A stretch of 56,658 nt of DNA from contig NZ_HE978531.1 of assembly GCF_000311745.1 (NCBI RefSeq), forward strand, positions 237,758-294,415, read 5' to 3'. This document shows positions 42,964 to 51,683 of this stretch, piece after piece (position 1 is the stretch's first letter; every line of letters starts with the position of its first letter). This DNA comes from Anaerococcus obesiensis ph10 (GTDB lineage Bacteria > Bacillota > Clostridia > Tissierellales > Peptoniphilaceae). Position numbers and translations under genes: made by a program. The notes under the pieces were generated by a model. It made no database searches and was not told where the DNA came from. It saw only the letters and a list, made by a program, of their open reading frames with translations.

Positions 42964-43606
42964 TTTTATTATAGCTTTAGATGGACCTAGCGGCTCAGGA
43001 AAAAGCACAATAGCAAATATTTTGGCTAAAAAATTAAAAATTTCATATTTAAATACAGGTTCAATGTATAGGGCTGTAACCTTATTTTTTTTAGAAAATA
43101 ATATAGAAAAATCTGATAAGATTGATATAGATTTGCTTAGAAAAATTAATATCGACATAAAAGGTGACAGGGTATTTTTAAATGAAAAAGATGTAAGCGA
43201 TAAAATTAGAAATAAGGAAGTAACTGAAAATGTATCATGGGTATCTTCTATTTTCTTAGTTAGAAAATATTTAGTAGATATGCAAAGAAAAATTTCTCAA
43301 AATAAATCAATTATTCTTGATGGAAGAGATATTGGCACAGTTGTTTTTCCTAATGCAAAGTACAAATTTTTTCTAGTAGCATCAAGTGAAGTTAGGGCAA
43401 AAAGACGATATGAGCAAAATGAAATTGATAAACCTTTAGAAGAAATTCAAAAAGATATAGAAAAAAGAGATTACTTAGATTCACACAGGGAAATTTCTCC
43501 ATTAAAAAAAGCAGAAGATGCCATAGAAATAGATTCTTCAAATTTAACAATTGATGAAACTATTGAAGAAATTATAAATAAAATGGACAAAGAAGATGTT
43601 TTATAG
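42956..43606 (+). CDS. cmk: Cytidylate kinase
   Basis: Cmk phosphorylates CMP and dCMP. The P-loop is ALDGPSGSGKSTIANILAKK (7-26), with YLNTGSMYRAVTLF, the catalytic-site LDGRDIGTVVFPNAKYKFFL, and the lid Arg pair KRRYEQNE. The length of 216 is normal for the long bacterial form. It overlaps plsC by 11 bases; the run cmk-plsC-ispH-rpsA is a well-known cluster in Clostridia. Confidence 0.95.
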   Translation: MSNFIIALDGPSGSGKSTIANILAKKLKISYLNTGSMYRAVTLFFLENNIEKSDKIDIDLLRKINIDIKGDRVFLNEKDVSDKIRNKEVTENVSWVSSIFLVRKYLVDMQRKISQNKSIILDGRDIGTVVFPNAKYKFFLVASSEVRAKRRYEQNEIDKPLEEIQKDIEKRDYLDSHREISPLKKAEDAIEIDSSNLTIDETIEEIINKMDKEDVL

Positions 43607-44186
43607 ATTTATATATTTAATATTAAGATTAATAGCAACACCTTTGTTTAGGATAAAAGTACACGGTTATGAAAATATTCCACAAGATAGAAAATTTATT
43701 GTTTGTGCAAATCACAAATCTTTTCTTGATCCGGTTTTTGTAGCAATGGCTTTAGATAGGCAGATTCATTTTATAGCAAAAAAAGAATTATTTGAAATAC
43801 CAATTTTAAAAAATATATTAAAATCTTTAAATGCAATACCAGCTCAAAGAGATGGAAAAGATTTATCGGTTTTAAGAGATTCAATAAAATTAATAAAAAC
43901 AGGAAAAATTTTAGGAATATTTCCTGAAGGAACAAGAGTTAAGGAAATAAAAAGAGAAAATATAAAAGATGGTGCAGGATATATTGCACTTAAATCAAAA
44001 ACTGATATATTAACAATAGAAATTTTATCTTCTTATAAGCCATTTTGTAAAACAGATTTATACATAAAAAATCTTATACAAATTGAAGATTTTGAAAAAT
44101 ATAAATCAAAAGATGCAATGGAAAAAATTATGGATAAAACTTATGAGAAAATGTATGAAAATCACAAATTTTTAAGAAAGGTTTGA
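43596..44186 (+). CDS. plsC: 1-acyl-sn-glycerol-3-phosphate acyltransferase
   Basis: PlsC acylates lysophosphatidic acid to phosphatidic acid at the membrane. The HX4D catalytic motif is NHKSFLDP (about 38-45), followed by FIAKKELFEIP and the substrate motif FPEGTR (about 108-113). A hydrophobic N-terminal segment (FYRFIYLILRLIATPLF) probably attaches it to the membrane. Its 196 residues are typical. It is followed after one base by ispH-rpsA. Confidence 0.93.
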   Translation: MFYRFIYLILRLIATPLFRIKVHGYENIPQDRKFIVCANHKSFLDPVFVAMALDRQIHFIAKKELFEIPILKNILKSLNAIPAQRDGKDLSVLRDSIKLIKTGKILGIFPEGTRVKEIKRENIKDGAGYIALKSKTDILTIEILSSYKPFCKTDLYIKNLIQIEDFEKYKSKDAMEKIMDKTYEKMYENHKFLRKV

Positions 44187-44187
44187 G

Positions 44188-46263
44188 ATGAAAGTAATAG
44201 TTGCGAAAAATTCTGGCTTTTGTAATGGAGTTAGAAGAAGTGTTGACCTTGCAAATAAAGCAAGCGAAAAAAATATAAAAACATATACACTAGGGCCTTT
44301 GGTTCACAATCCAACGCAAGTTAAAATGCTTGAAAAAAAAGGCGTAAGTGTTGTAGATGAAAATGAAGTTTTAAAAATAAAAAATTCACAAATAGTAATA
44401 AGAAGTCATGGAGTAAGTGAAAATTTAAAAGAAAATCTTAAAAAAAATTCTAATGAAGTTGTTGATGCAACTTGCCCAGTTCTTTTAAATATTTACAAAA
44501 AAATAATTGAAAAAGAAAATGAAGGATACACCGTAGTAATTATTGGAGATAAAGAACATCCGGAAATAAAAGCTATGGCATCTTACGTAAATAATGGTAT
44601 AATAATAAAAGATGAGACTGAAGCAAAAAATATTACAAATATGTCAAAACTTTATGTTGTTAGTCAAACAACAAACAGAATTGATTTTTTTGAGAATATT
44701 GCTCATGAGTTAGAGAAGACGAATGATGATGTAGTAATAGAAAATACAATCTGCAATGCTACAAGATTAAGGCAAGAAGCATGTAAGAGCCTATCAAAAG
44801 AAGTTGATTGTATGATTGTTGTTGGTGGTTTTAATAGTTCGAATACAAACAAGCTTTATCAAATAGCACAAAAGTATTGTGAAAATGTTCAAAGAATAGA
44901 AACTGTTAAAGATCTACCTTTGCAAAAGCTCTCAAATTTTAATATAATAGGGGTAATCGCTGGTGCGTCCACACCAGATCAGGTTATCGAGGAGGTAGTT
45001 AATAGGATGGATGATTTAACAAATGAAGAATTAATGAACAGCATTGAAGATAGTATGAAGAAAATATATCCTAGAGATGTTGTAAACGGAACAATTATTG
45101 ATGTGAAAGATGATGAAGTTTTCGTAGACATTCAATATCGTGCAGATGGTATTGTAAAATTGGATGAAATGACTGAAGAACAAAGAGAAAATCCAAAAGA
45201 TAATTTTGAAATCGGTCAAGAAGTAGAAGTTTATGTTATAAAACTTGATGATGGAGAAGGCAATGTTTCATTATCTACTAGAAGAGTAGAAGGAATGAAA
45301 AATTGGAAAAACCTTAGAGAAGCTTACGAAAATGACCAAACTGTTGAAGGTGATGTAACAGGAGCAAACAAAGGTGGTCTTACAGCTAGAGTTATGGGAA
45401 TCAATGGATTTGTTCCTGCAAGCCAAATAGCTCCATATTTTGTTAAAAACTTCAAAAAATTTGTTGGAGAACATTGGGATCTTAAAATCATTTCAATAGA
45501 TGAGAGAAAAAATCGTCTAGTTTTATCAAGAAAAGACATTGTTGAAGAAAAACTTGATGAACAATGGGATGAATTAGAAGAAGGACAAGTTATAACAGGA
45601 AAAGTTGCAAGACTTACAGATTTTGGTGCTTTCATTGAAATAGGAAGTCTTGATGGATTACTTCACGTATCTGATATAGCTTGGACAAGAGTAGAACATC
45701 CAAAGGATGTTTTAAATATCGGCGATGATATTGAAGTTAAAATTTTAAAATTAAACAAAGAAAAAAATAGAATTTCGCTTGGAAGAAAACAACTTCTTGA
45801 AAAACCATTTGCAGAATTTACAAATGAACATGAAGTTGGAGATGTTATAACAGGAAAAGTTGTAAATCTTTTAGACTTTGGTGCTTTCGTTGAAGTTAGC
45901 GAAGGAGTTGAAGGATTAATTCACGTTTCTGAAATTTCATGGGATCATGTTGAAAAACCATCAGATGAATTAAATGTTGGTGATGAAGTAGAAGTTAAAA
46001 TTTTAAGCATTGACCCAGAAGAAGAAAAAATTGGTCTTTCAATTAAAGCTTTAAAAGAAGCCCCAGAAAGAATTGAAAGAAAACCAAGAAGAAATAACGA
46101 AGAAAATAAAAACAGATCTAATGCTAAAGCTAAAAGAAAAGCTGAAAAGAAAGAATCAAATAACGAATTTGGCGATAATGATTTAAATAATAACATTGGA
46201 TTTGCTATAGAAGAAGTACTATCAGGTATAGAAATAGAAGACGAAGATTCTACTGAAGAATAA
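44188..46263 (+). CDS. ispH: Bifunctional IspH (HMBPP reductase) / ribosomal protein S1
   Basis: Residues 1 to ~280 are IspH, which reduces HMBPP to IPP and DMAPP in the MEP pathway. Its three 4Fe-4S cysteines are Cys12 (SGFCNGVRR), Cys96 (DATCPV) and Cys189 (ENTICNATRLRQ). From ~295 four S1 RNA-binding repeats follow: VVNGTIIDVKDDEVFVDI, VEGDVTGANKGGLTARV, ITGKVARLTDFGAFIEI and ITGKVVNLLDFGAFVEV, then a basic tail (ERKPRRNNEENK). The fusion is known in Clostridia; the repeat part is believed to act as S1. One continuous frame of 691 residues crosses the junction. Last gene of the efp block, before a strong terminator. Confidence 0.96.
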   Translation: MKVIVAKNSGFCNGVRRSVDLANKASEKNIKTYTLGPLVHNPTQVKMLEKKGVSVVDENEVLKIKNSQIVIRSHGVSENLKENLKKNSNEVVDATCPVLLNIYKKIIEKENEGYTVVIIGDKEHPEIKAMASYVNNGIIIKDETEAKNITNMSKLYVVSQTTNRIDFFENIAHELEKTNDDVVIENTICNATRLRQEACKSLSKEVDCMIVVGGFNSSNTNKLYQIAQKYCENVQRIETVKDLPLQKLSNFNIIGVIAGASTPDQVIEEVVNRMDDLTNEELMNSIEDSMKKIYPRDVVNGTIIDVKDDEVFVDIQYRADGIVKLDEMTEEQRENPKDNFEIGQEVEVYVIKLDDGEGNVSLSTRRVEGMKNWKNLREAYENDQTVEGDVTGANKGGLTARVMGINGFVPASQIAPYFVKNFKKFVGEHWDLKIISIDERKNRLVLSRKDIVEEKLDEQWDELEEGQVITGKVARLTDFGAFIEIGSLDGLLHVSDIAWTRVEHPKDVLNIGDDIEVKILKLNKEKNRISLGRKQLLEKPFAEFTNEHEVGDVITGKVVNLLDFGAFVEVSEGVEGLIHVSEISWDHVEKPSDELNVGDEVEVKILSIDPEEEKIGLSIKALKEAPERIERKPRRNNEENKNRSNAKAKRKAEKKESNNEFGDNDLNNNIGFAIEEVLSGIEIEDEDSTEE

Positions 46264-46286
46264 TATCTGATAAATTACAATTATAC

Positions 46287-46318
46287 AAAAAAGAGATGGT
46301 CTAGATCATCTCTTTTTT
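46287..46318 (+). terminator. Intrinsic terminator after ispH-rpsA
   Basis: A twelve-pair stem (46287-46298 with 46307-46318) with an eight-base loop, ending in a T run. It closes the 12.6-kb efp-rpsA block, only 17 bases before miaB, which therefore needs readthrough or a promoter hidden here; I see no good one. Confidence 0.88.
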
Positions 46319-46334
46319 AGCTGTAAGGAGATAT

Positions 46335-47693
46335 ATGCAATTAAAAAATAATGAAAAATATAAGAATTATTTTGAAAATAAAAAATATAATATAACAACC
46401 TTTGGTTGTCAGATGAATGAACATGATTCTGAAAGAATTTCTTATATATTAGAAGATTTAGGTTATACAAAAACTGATGATAGAAATAATGCTGATTTTA
46501 TTTTATTTAACACTTGTCTTGTAAGAGAGAATGCTGAATTAAAACTTTATGGTCAAGTATCAAGTTTAAAAAAATTAAAAGAAAAAAATCCTGAAAAAAT
46601 TATAGCAGTATCAGGTTGTATGATGCAAACTAGCGTTGCTAGAGAAGTTATAGAGAAAAAACACAAAGAAGTTGATATAATTTTTGGAACTAAAAATATA
46701 AATTCTTTGCCAGATCTTTTATTTAAATATTTAGAAACAGGCGAAAGAGTAATTGATGTTTCAGAAGATAATGTAAAAGATGATTACGTAAATTATAATA
46801 GCAAAAATAATTTTCAAGCTTATGTAAATATAATGAGAGGCTGCGATAATTTCTGTTCATATTGTATAGTTCCTCAATCAAGGGGAAGAGAAGAAAGTAG
46901 AAGACCATCTCACATTATTGAAGAAATTGAAAATTTAGTTAAAAATGGCTATAAAGAAATCACACTTTTAGGACAAAATGTAAATTCTTATGGAAACAAA
47001 TCAGACTTTAATGTAACTTTTCCAGAGCTTTTAGAAAAATGCGCAAAAATTGAAGGGGTTGAAAGATTAAGATTTACAACAAGTCATCCAAAAGACTTAT
47101 CTGATGATTTAATTAGAGTTATTAAAGAAAATGATAATATATGTAATTATTTCCACCTTCCTATGCAATCAGGTTCTGACAAAGTTCTAAAAGATATGAA
47201 TAGAAAATATAATAAAGAACAATATTTAGAAAAAGCTAGAAAATTAAAAGAAGAGATTCCTGGTATTGCAATTTCTACGGATATTATTGTAGGTTATCCT
47301 ACTGAAACAGAAGAAGATTTTCAAGAAACTTTAGATGTTTGTAGAAAAGTAGGATTTGATACTGCTTTTACTTTTAAATATTCTCCAAGACCAAAAACAA
47401 AAGCTGCTAAATTGGATCCAATTGACGATAAAATTGTTCAAGATAGGTTTGATAGATTACTGGATACTCTTTATCCAATATTTAATGAAAAAAATAAAGA
47501 ATATGTAGGTAAAGTTGTTGAAGTCTTGTTAGAATCTGAAAGTAAAAATAATAAAGATGTTTTGACTGGTAGAACAGATACTTTTAAACTTGTTCATGTA
47601 AAAGCAGATAAGAAATTAATAGGGCAAATTGTCAAGGTAAAAATAACAGATAACACTTCATTTACAATATCAGGAGAACTAGTCCAAGATTAA
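46335..47693 (+). CDS. miaB: tRNA-2-methylthio-N6-dimethylallyladenosine synthase MiaB
   Basis: MiaB adds the methylthio group to i6A37 of tRNAs reading UNN codons. The N-terminal domain holds the auxiliary-cluster cysteines Cys25, Cys61 and Cys95. The radical-SAM CxxxCxxC is Cys170, 174 and 177 (RGCDNFCSYC), followed by VPQSRGREESR. The C-terminal TRAM domain (about 385-450) includes VEVLLESESK and GRTDTFKLVHV. Its 452 residues are normal. The V-ATPase subunit C gene follows after 20 bases without a terminator, so both may be transcribed together. Confidence 0.96.
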   Translation: MQLKNNEKYKNYFENKKYNITTFGCQMNEHDSERISYILEDLGYTKTDDRNNADFILFNTCLVRENAELKLYGQVSSLKKLKEKNPEKIIAVSGCMMQTSVAREVIEKKHKEVDIIFGTKNINSLPDLLFKYLETGERVIDVSEDNVKDDYVNYNSKNNFQAYVNIMRGCDNFCSYCIVPQSRGREESRRPSHIIEEIENLVKNGYKEITLLGQNVNSYGNKSDFNVTFPELLEKCAKIEGVERLRFTTSHPKDLSDDLIRVIKENDNICNYFHLPMQSGSDKVLKDMNRKYNKEQYLEKARKLKEEIPGIAISTDIIVGYPTETEEDFQETLDVCRKVGFDTAFTFKYSPRPKTKAAKLDPIDDKIVQDRFDRLLDTLYPIFNEKNKEYVGKVVEVLLESESKNNKDVLTGRTDTFKLVHVKADKKLIGQIVKVKITDNTSFTISGELVQD

Positions 47694-47713
47694 ATATTAA
47701 GAAAGAAGGCACT

Positions 47714-48691
47714 ATGAAAGCTTATGTAGTAAAAGCAAAAGCTAAACTTGGGAAATTGCCTAGTAAAGAAATTTGTAGAGATTTATTGTACGAAGACAGT
47801 TTGGAAAGAAAATTAGATATTATTAGAGCAAATAAAAGTGAAATACCTAATATTTACTCTAAAAAAGATGTGGAAATTTTTCTTTCCAATAGCTTATATG
47901 ACGATTTAAATTCATTTTTGAAATTTCTTAAAGGAGAAGAGAAAAATTTCTTTATAAAATATATTTCAAAATTCGAACTACAATTAATTCAATTAATTGT
48001 TCAGGCAATTTTAAATGAGCATTTGAAAGACAGTTTAGATATTATAAAAAGAGAAAAATTTTCTCAAAACATAAATGTATCGAAAGACGATGATTTTCAA
48101 ACTTTTGTAGAAAAATCTAAGTCAACTAGGTACTATAGAACTCTTTATCCATTTTTAAATGAAAATATGCAAAAAAATTCTATAATTTTTCTAATATCTA
48201 ATTCATTAAATAAATTTTACTATAGAGACCTTTTAGAAGAAACTAAAAAACTTCCAAAAAATCTTGCTAAGGAGCTTAGAGAATTTATAGGTAGAGAAAT
48301 TGATATTTTTAATATTGAAATGTTATTTAGATTAAAAAACTACTTTATTTTAAATGATTATGAAATATTTAATTATTTAATTGAAGGAGGCAAATACCTA
48401 AAAACAGAAGATTTAAAAAAATTATCAAAATTAAGTCTAGATAAAGTTAAGGAAAGAATATTAGGAAGTCCTTATAATTCATTATTTAATAATTCCTCTA
48501 ATTTCTATAAAGCAAAGAAAGATTTATTGAGTGATAATTCAAAAAGATTAAATAATTCAAAATATGATTTGCTCAAATTAATTTATATAGTTGATATGAT
48601 GGAAGTTTCTAATAAAAATATCATAAGTATGCTTGAATTTGATGAAACTTTTGATAAGGATGAAAAGAAGCATTATATAATAAAGAGGTGA
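47714..48691 (+). CDS. ntpC: V/A-type ATPase subunit C (AC39/d family)
   Basis: Subunit C sits at the base of the central stalk and links the rotor to the membrane c-ring. The 325-residue helical protein has the family layout of three related helical bundles. The opening AKAKLGKLPSKEICRDLLYE, SLERKLDIIRANKSEI and the repeated FYYRDLLEETKKL / IEMLFRLKNYF segments match it. No catalytic motif is expected. It is the first ATPase gene, before the subunit I pieces; the RBS is AAGAAGG. Confidence 0.85.
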   Translation: MKAYVVKAKAKLGKLPSKEICRDLLYEDSLERKLDIIRANKSEIPNIYSKKDVEIFLSNSLYDDLNSFLKFLKGEEKNFFIKYISKFELQLIQLIVQAILNEHLKDSLDIIKREKFSQNINVSKDDDFQTFVEKSKSTRYYRTLYPFLNENMQKNSIIFLISNSLNKFYYRDLLEETKKLPKNLAKELREFIGREIDIFNIEMLFRLKNYFILNDYEIFNYLIEGGKYLKTEDLKKLSKLSLDKVKERILGSPYNSLFNNSSNFYKAKKDLLSDNSKRLNNSKYDLLKLIYIVDMMEVSNKNIISMLEFDETFDKDEKKHYIIKR

Positions 48692-48695
48692 TAAA

Positions 48696-49568
48696 ATGGC
48701 TGTTGAAAAAATGCACTTAGTTAATATAATGGCTAAACTTGAAAATTTAGATGATTTTCTAGAAGATTTAATTAACATTGATGAATTTGATCAAGTTGAT
48801 GCCTTTAGGCAAGTACAAAACAGAGAGTTTTCTATAAAAGCTAGCGAAGAAAATATCGATAAAACAGAGGACTTTAATGAGCTAGATAGCTTTGAAAAAA
48901 TAGATTCTACTTTTATAAAAAATCTTGAAGATATTAAAGAATTTTTGAATTTAGAAGATTCCGATAATGGGAAAAGAATTAATGATGAAAAACTTAAAAA
49001 TTTGCTAAAAATGCTTGAAGATAATATAGAAAAGAAAAAGAATTTAGAAGAAAGAAACAAAAAACTTGAAGAATATATAAATAACTTACAAGCACTTGAA
49101 AACGAGGAAATTAATATAAATAAAATTACAAATTTAAATTATTTTAATTATAGATTGGGAGAAGTTAGTAAAGACGGTAGGTTTATATTAAAAAATAATT
49201 ACGAATCTATACCATCATTAATTATTCATTTACAAAAAAATGATCCAAATATAAAAACTAATAAGGAAGCTTTGAAAAGTATTTATAGTATTGATGATGA
49301 AACGACAAAATTAAGAAATGATACTGATGTAATACTAAAAAATGAAAAAGATAATGTTAATAAAGTTAGTCTTGAACTAAACAAAAATTATGATTCAAAA
49401 ACTAAGGATGATTCCAATAAAATTTATGATGATATTTTAAAAGAAGCGGATTATAAGAAAAAAGAAATAGAAGAATTTTACGAAGAGCAAAAATTAGAAA
49501 GTAAAAAAGTTTTTAATGAAAAGAAAGATAAGTTAGTAAAAGAATTCTTTGAAAAGATTATTGACTAG
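48696..49568 (+). CDS. V-ATPase subunit I N-terminal lobe joined in frame to a subunit G/H-like coiled coil
   Basis: Residues 1 to ~180 resemble the N-terminal cytosolic lobe and coiled coil of subunit I (NtpI): MAVEKMHLVNIMAKLENLDD, then FSIKASEENID, a helical arm, and FNYRLGEVSKDGRF with PSLIIHL. From ~190 the protein is instead a charged coiled coil (LRNDTDVILKNEKDNVNK, ADYKKKEIEEFYEEQKLESK) ending FFEKIID, like the ~100-residue peripheral-stalk subunit G/H (NtpF). An in-frame TTG at 49272 with AAGGA four bases upstream could start a separate 98-residue G/H protein. The remainder of subunit I continues in the next gene. Either a fusion or a rearranged operon; the G/H call is by shape and context only. 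Confidence 0.6.
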   Translation: MAVEKMHLVNIMAKLENLDDFLEDLINIDEFDQVDAFRQVQNREFSIKASEENIDKTEDFNELDSFEKIDSTFIKNLEDIKEFLNLEDSDNGKRINDEKLKNLLKMLEDNIEKKKNLEERNKKLEEYINNLQALENEEININKITNLNYFNYRLGEVSKDGRFILKNNYESIPSLIIHLQKNDPNIKTNKEALKSIYSIDDETTKLRNDTDVILKNEKDNVNKVSLELNKNYDSKTKDDSNKIYDDILKEADYKKKEIEEFYEEQKLESKKVFNEKKDKLVKEFFEKIID

Positions 49569-49580
49569 AAGGCAGGTTTT

Positions 49581-50995
49581 ATGAAATTATTGGAAAAATT
49601 AGGATTTAAAGATAAGAATGAAAATAATATAAACCAATCTATTGAAAGTGGGAATGAAGATTATCTTTTAGTTTATCCAAAAAGTGTTGAAGATGAAGTA
49701 AATAGAACAATTTCATCTTTGGGTTTTATTGATAAGGATATTCCAGAAAATAAAAGTTTAGAAGAAATAAAAAAAGAATACCAAGAAAATAAAATTAAGC
49801 TTAAAAAAATAAATGAAAATCTAGAAAAAATCAAAATTGATAATATAGATGAATTGAAAAACCTTCCAAAAACTATAGATTTTTATAAGAAGTCTTCTAA
49901 AATAAAAGATAAAATGTTAAAAGGTAGAAAGTATTTTTATCTTTCAGGTTGGGTACCAGAATCAAAATTACAAGTTGTAAAAGATTCTGTAGAAAAATAT
50001 GAAGATAGTTTGGTAGATCAAAAAAAAATAGCCAGACAATAGCAAACCCACCAACTAAATTAAAAAATAATAAACTAACTAGGCCCTTTGAGTTTTTGGT
50101 TAATATGTATGGAGCACCAAACTACAATGAAATAGATCCGACAGGATTTTTCGCAATAACTTATATGCTTTTGTATGGAATGATGTTTGGGGATCTAGGA
50201 CAAGGATTAATTTTCATCTTAGCTAGTTTTCTAGTAGAAAAGAAAAATAAAATATTTGGTCAATTAGTAAGAAGAATAGGATTTTCTGCTTGCTTTTTTG
50301 GCATAATGTATGGATCATTTTTTGGAATTGAAGATTTAATACCAACATTATTAATTAAACCATTTGATAATATTTTAAAAGTATTAGTTGCTTCAGTCGC
50401 CTTTGGAGTTATTCTAATTCTTATATCCTATATCTTAGGAATTTATAATAAACTTCACAAGCAAAAAGATTTAGAAGAAGGAGTTTTTGGAAAAGAAGGT
50501 ATAGCAGGATTAATTATGATGATTTCATTTATTTTAATCATTTTAAATATTGTAAAAATTAATCCATTGCCAATGAAATTTTCAATAACTTTACTTGTAT
50601 TATCAATTATATTGATGATATTTAAACAACCAATTTCTAGAAAAATATTAGGAATTAATCCAATATATGATCAATCTTCTGCTGATTATTATATAGAAAG
50701 TTCATTTTCTATAATTGAAGCTTTGCTTTCTGTATTTTCAAATCTTGTTTCTTTTACAAGAGTAGGTGCGTTTGCTATAAACCACGTAGGTTTATATATG
50801 GCTTTTGAAGTTATGAGTAAGCTTGTAGGCGGAGGAATTATAGGAATTATTATTTTAATATTTGGAAATATTTTAATAATAGGACTTGAAGGAATGATTG
50901 TATTTATTCAAGGTTTAAGATTAGAATTTTATGAAATGTTTAGTAAATATTACAAGGGAGATGGACAAAAATTTAGTCCAATAAGTAAATTATAA
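49581..50995 (+). pseudogene. ntpI: V-ATPase subunit I, middle and membrane parts, interrupted by one frameshift
   Basis: Subunit I carries the proton/sodium half-channels and binds the stator. The first frame (49581-50042, 153 residues) has EDYLLVYPKSVEDEVNRTI and KYFYLSGWVPESKL. The second, open from upstream of 50045, has NPPTKLKNNKLTRPFEFLVN, MYGAPNYNEIDPTGFFAITY, LLYGMMFGDLGQG, about seven membrane helices, and SFTRVGAFAINHVGLYMAFE with the essential Arg. They meet at an A9 run (50020-50028): zero frame stops at 50042, while a -1 shift reads KKNSQTIANPPTKL and continues to 50995. With residues 1-180 of the preceding gene the pieces total about 640 residues, the family size. Sequencing error, mutation or slippage on A AAA AAA cannot be distinguished here. 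Confidence 0.8.
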
Positions 50996-51005
50996 GGAGA
51001 AAATA

Positions 51006-51431
51006 ATGATTTTAATTTCAATATTAGCATTAGCATGCGTTGTTATAACAATTTATTCAGGTTTGTACTTATTAAAAAATAATGAAGATAGCTCTAAAGA
51101 AAAAATAAGAAAAGCTTTAAAAATAAATTTATCTACATTTATTCCAATAATGGTTATGATTTTGGTTTTAGTTTTACCAAACGGTGTTAAAGCAGCTACA
51201 GCTGGAAGTGCTAGTGAAACAGCAAGCGGCTTGAAATATATTGGGGCAGCCTTATCAACAGGTCTTGCAACAATAGGAACAGGATATGCAGTTGGTCAAG
51301 TAGGCTCAGCAGCTCTTGGAGCAATTTCAGAAGATGCATCAATTCTTGGAAGAACAATAATTTTCGTAGGACTTGCTGAAGGTATTGCAATCTTTGGTGT
51401 AATTATTTCTATAATGATTTTATTTGCTTAA
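51006..51431 (+). CDS. ntpK: V/A-type ATPase subunit K (membrane rotor c-subunit)
   Basis: A 141-residue proteolipid that forms the rotor ring. The first ~65 residues hold two hydrophobic helices (3-25, 42-60) ending in a signal-peptide-like GVKAATAGSA. The c-subunit hairpin follows: GLKYIGAALSTGLATIGTGY and AVGQVGSAALGAISEDASIL, then the ion-binding Glu in FVGLAEGIAIFG. The Gln in GYAVGQVG is a possible Na+ ligand, but ion choice cannot be settled by eye. This layout is common in Firmicutes V-type enzymes. It follows subunit I by 11 bases. Confidence 0.92.
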   Translation: MILISILALACVVITIYSGLYLLKNNEDSSKEKIRKALKINLSTFIPIMVMILVLVLPNGVKAATAGSASETASGLKYIGAALSTGLATIGTGYAVGQVGSAALGAISEDASILGRTIIFVGLAEGIAIFGVIISIMILFA

Positions 51432-51432
51432 A

Positions 51433-51669
51433 ATGAAAGCAAAAGTAATTACAAATGACTTATCTTTTCTTCTTGGCTTTAGGCTTGGAGGAATTGATGG
51501 TTTGATTTTAGAAAATGAAGAAGAAATATCTTATAATTTTAAAGATTTTACAAAAGAAAAAGACTTAGCTTTAATTATATTTTCAAAATATTGCTATGAG
51601 AAAATAAAAGATGAGGTAGAAAATTATAGGGTAGAAAATGCTACTCCTTTAGTAGTAGTTTTAGATTAG
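51433..51669 (+). CDS. ntpG: V/A-type ATPase subunit F (short)
   Basis: Subunit F binds subunit D in the central stalk. The 78-residue product has the family start KAKVITNDLSFLLGFRLGGI and the middle ALIIFSKYCYEKIKDEV, ending ATPLVVVLD. Usual family members are about 100 residues; the C-terminal tail after the PxxVxLP-like strand is absent. The ATG at 51433 is preferred to an upstream TTG at 51424 that overlaps subunit K. No strong RBS is present, so coupling to K translation is likely. Confidence 0.8.
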   Translation: MKAKVITNDLSFLLGFRLGGIDGLILENEEEISYNFKDFTKEKDLALIIFSKYCYEKIKDEVENYRVENATPLVVVLD

Positions 51670-51683
51670 TAAAGGAGACTTAA

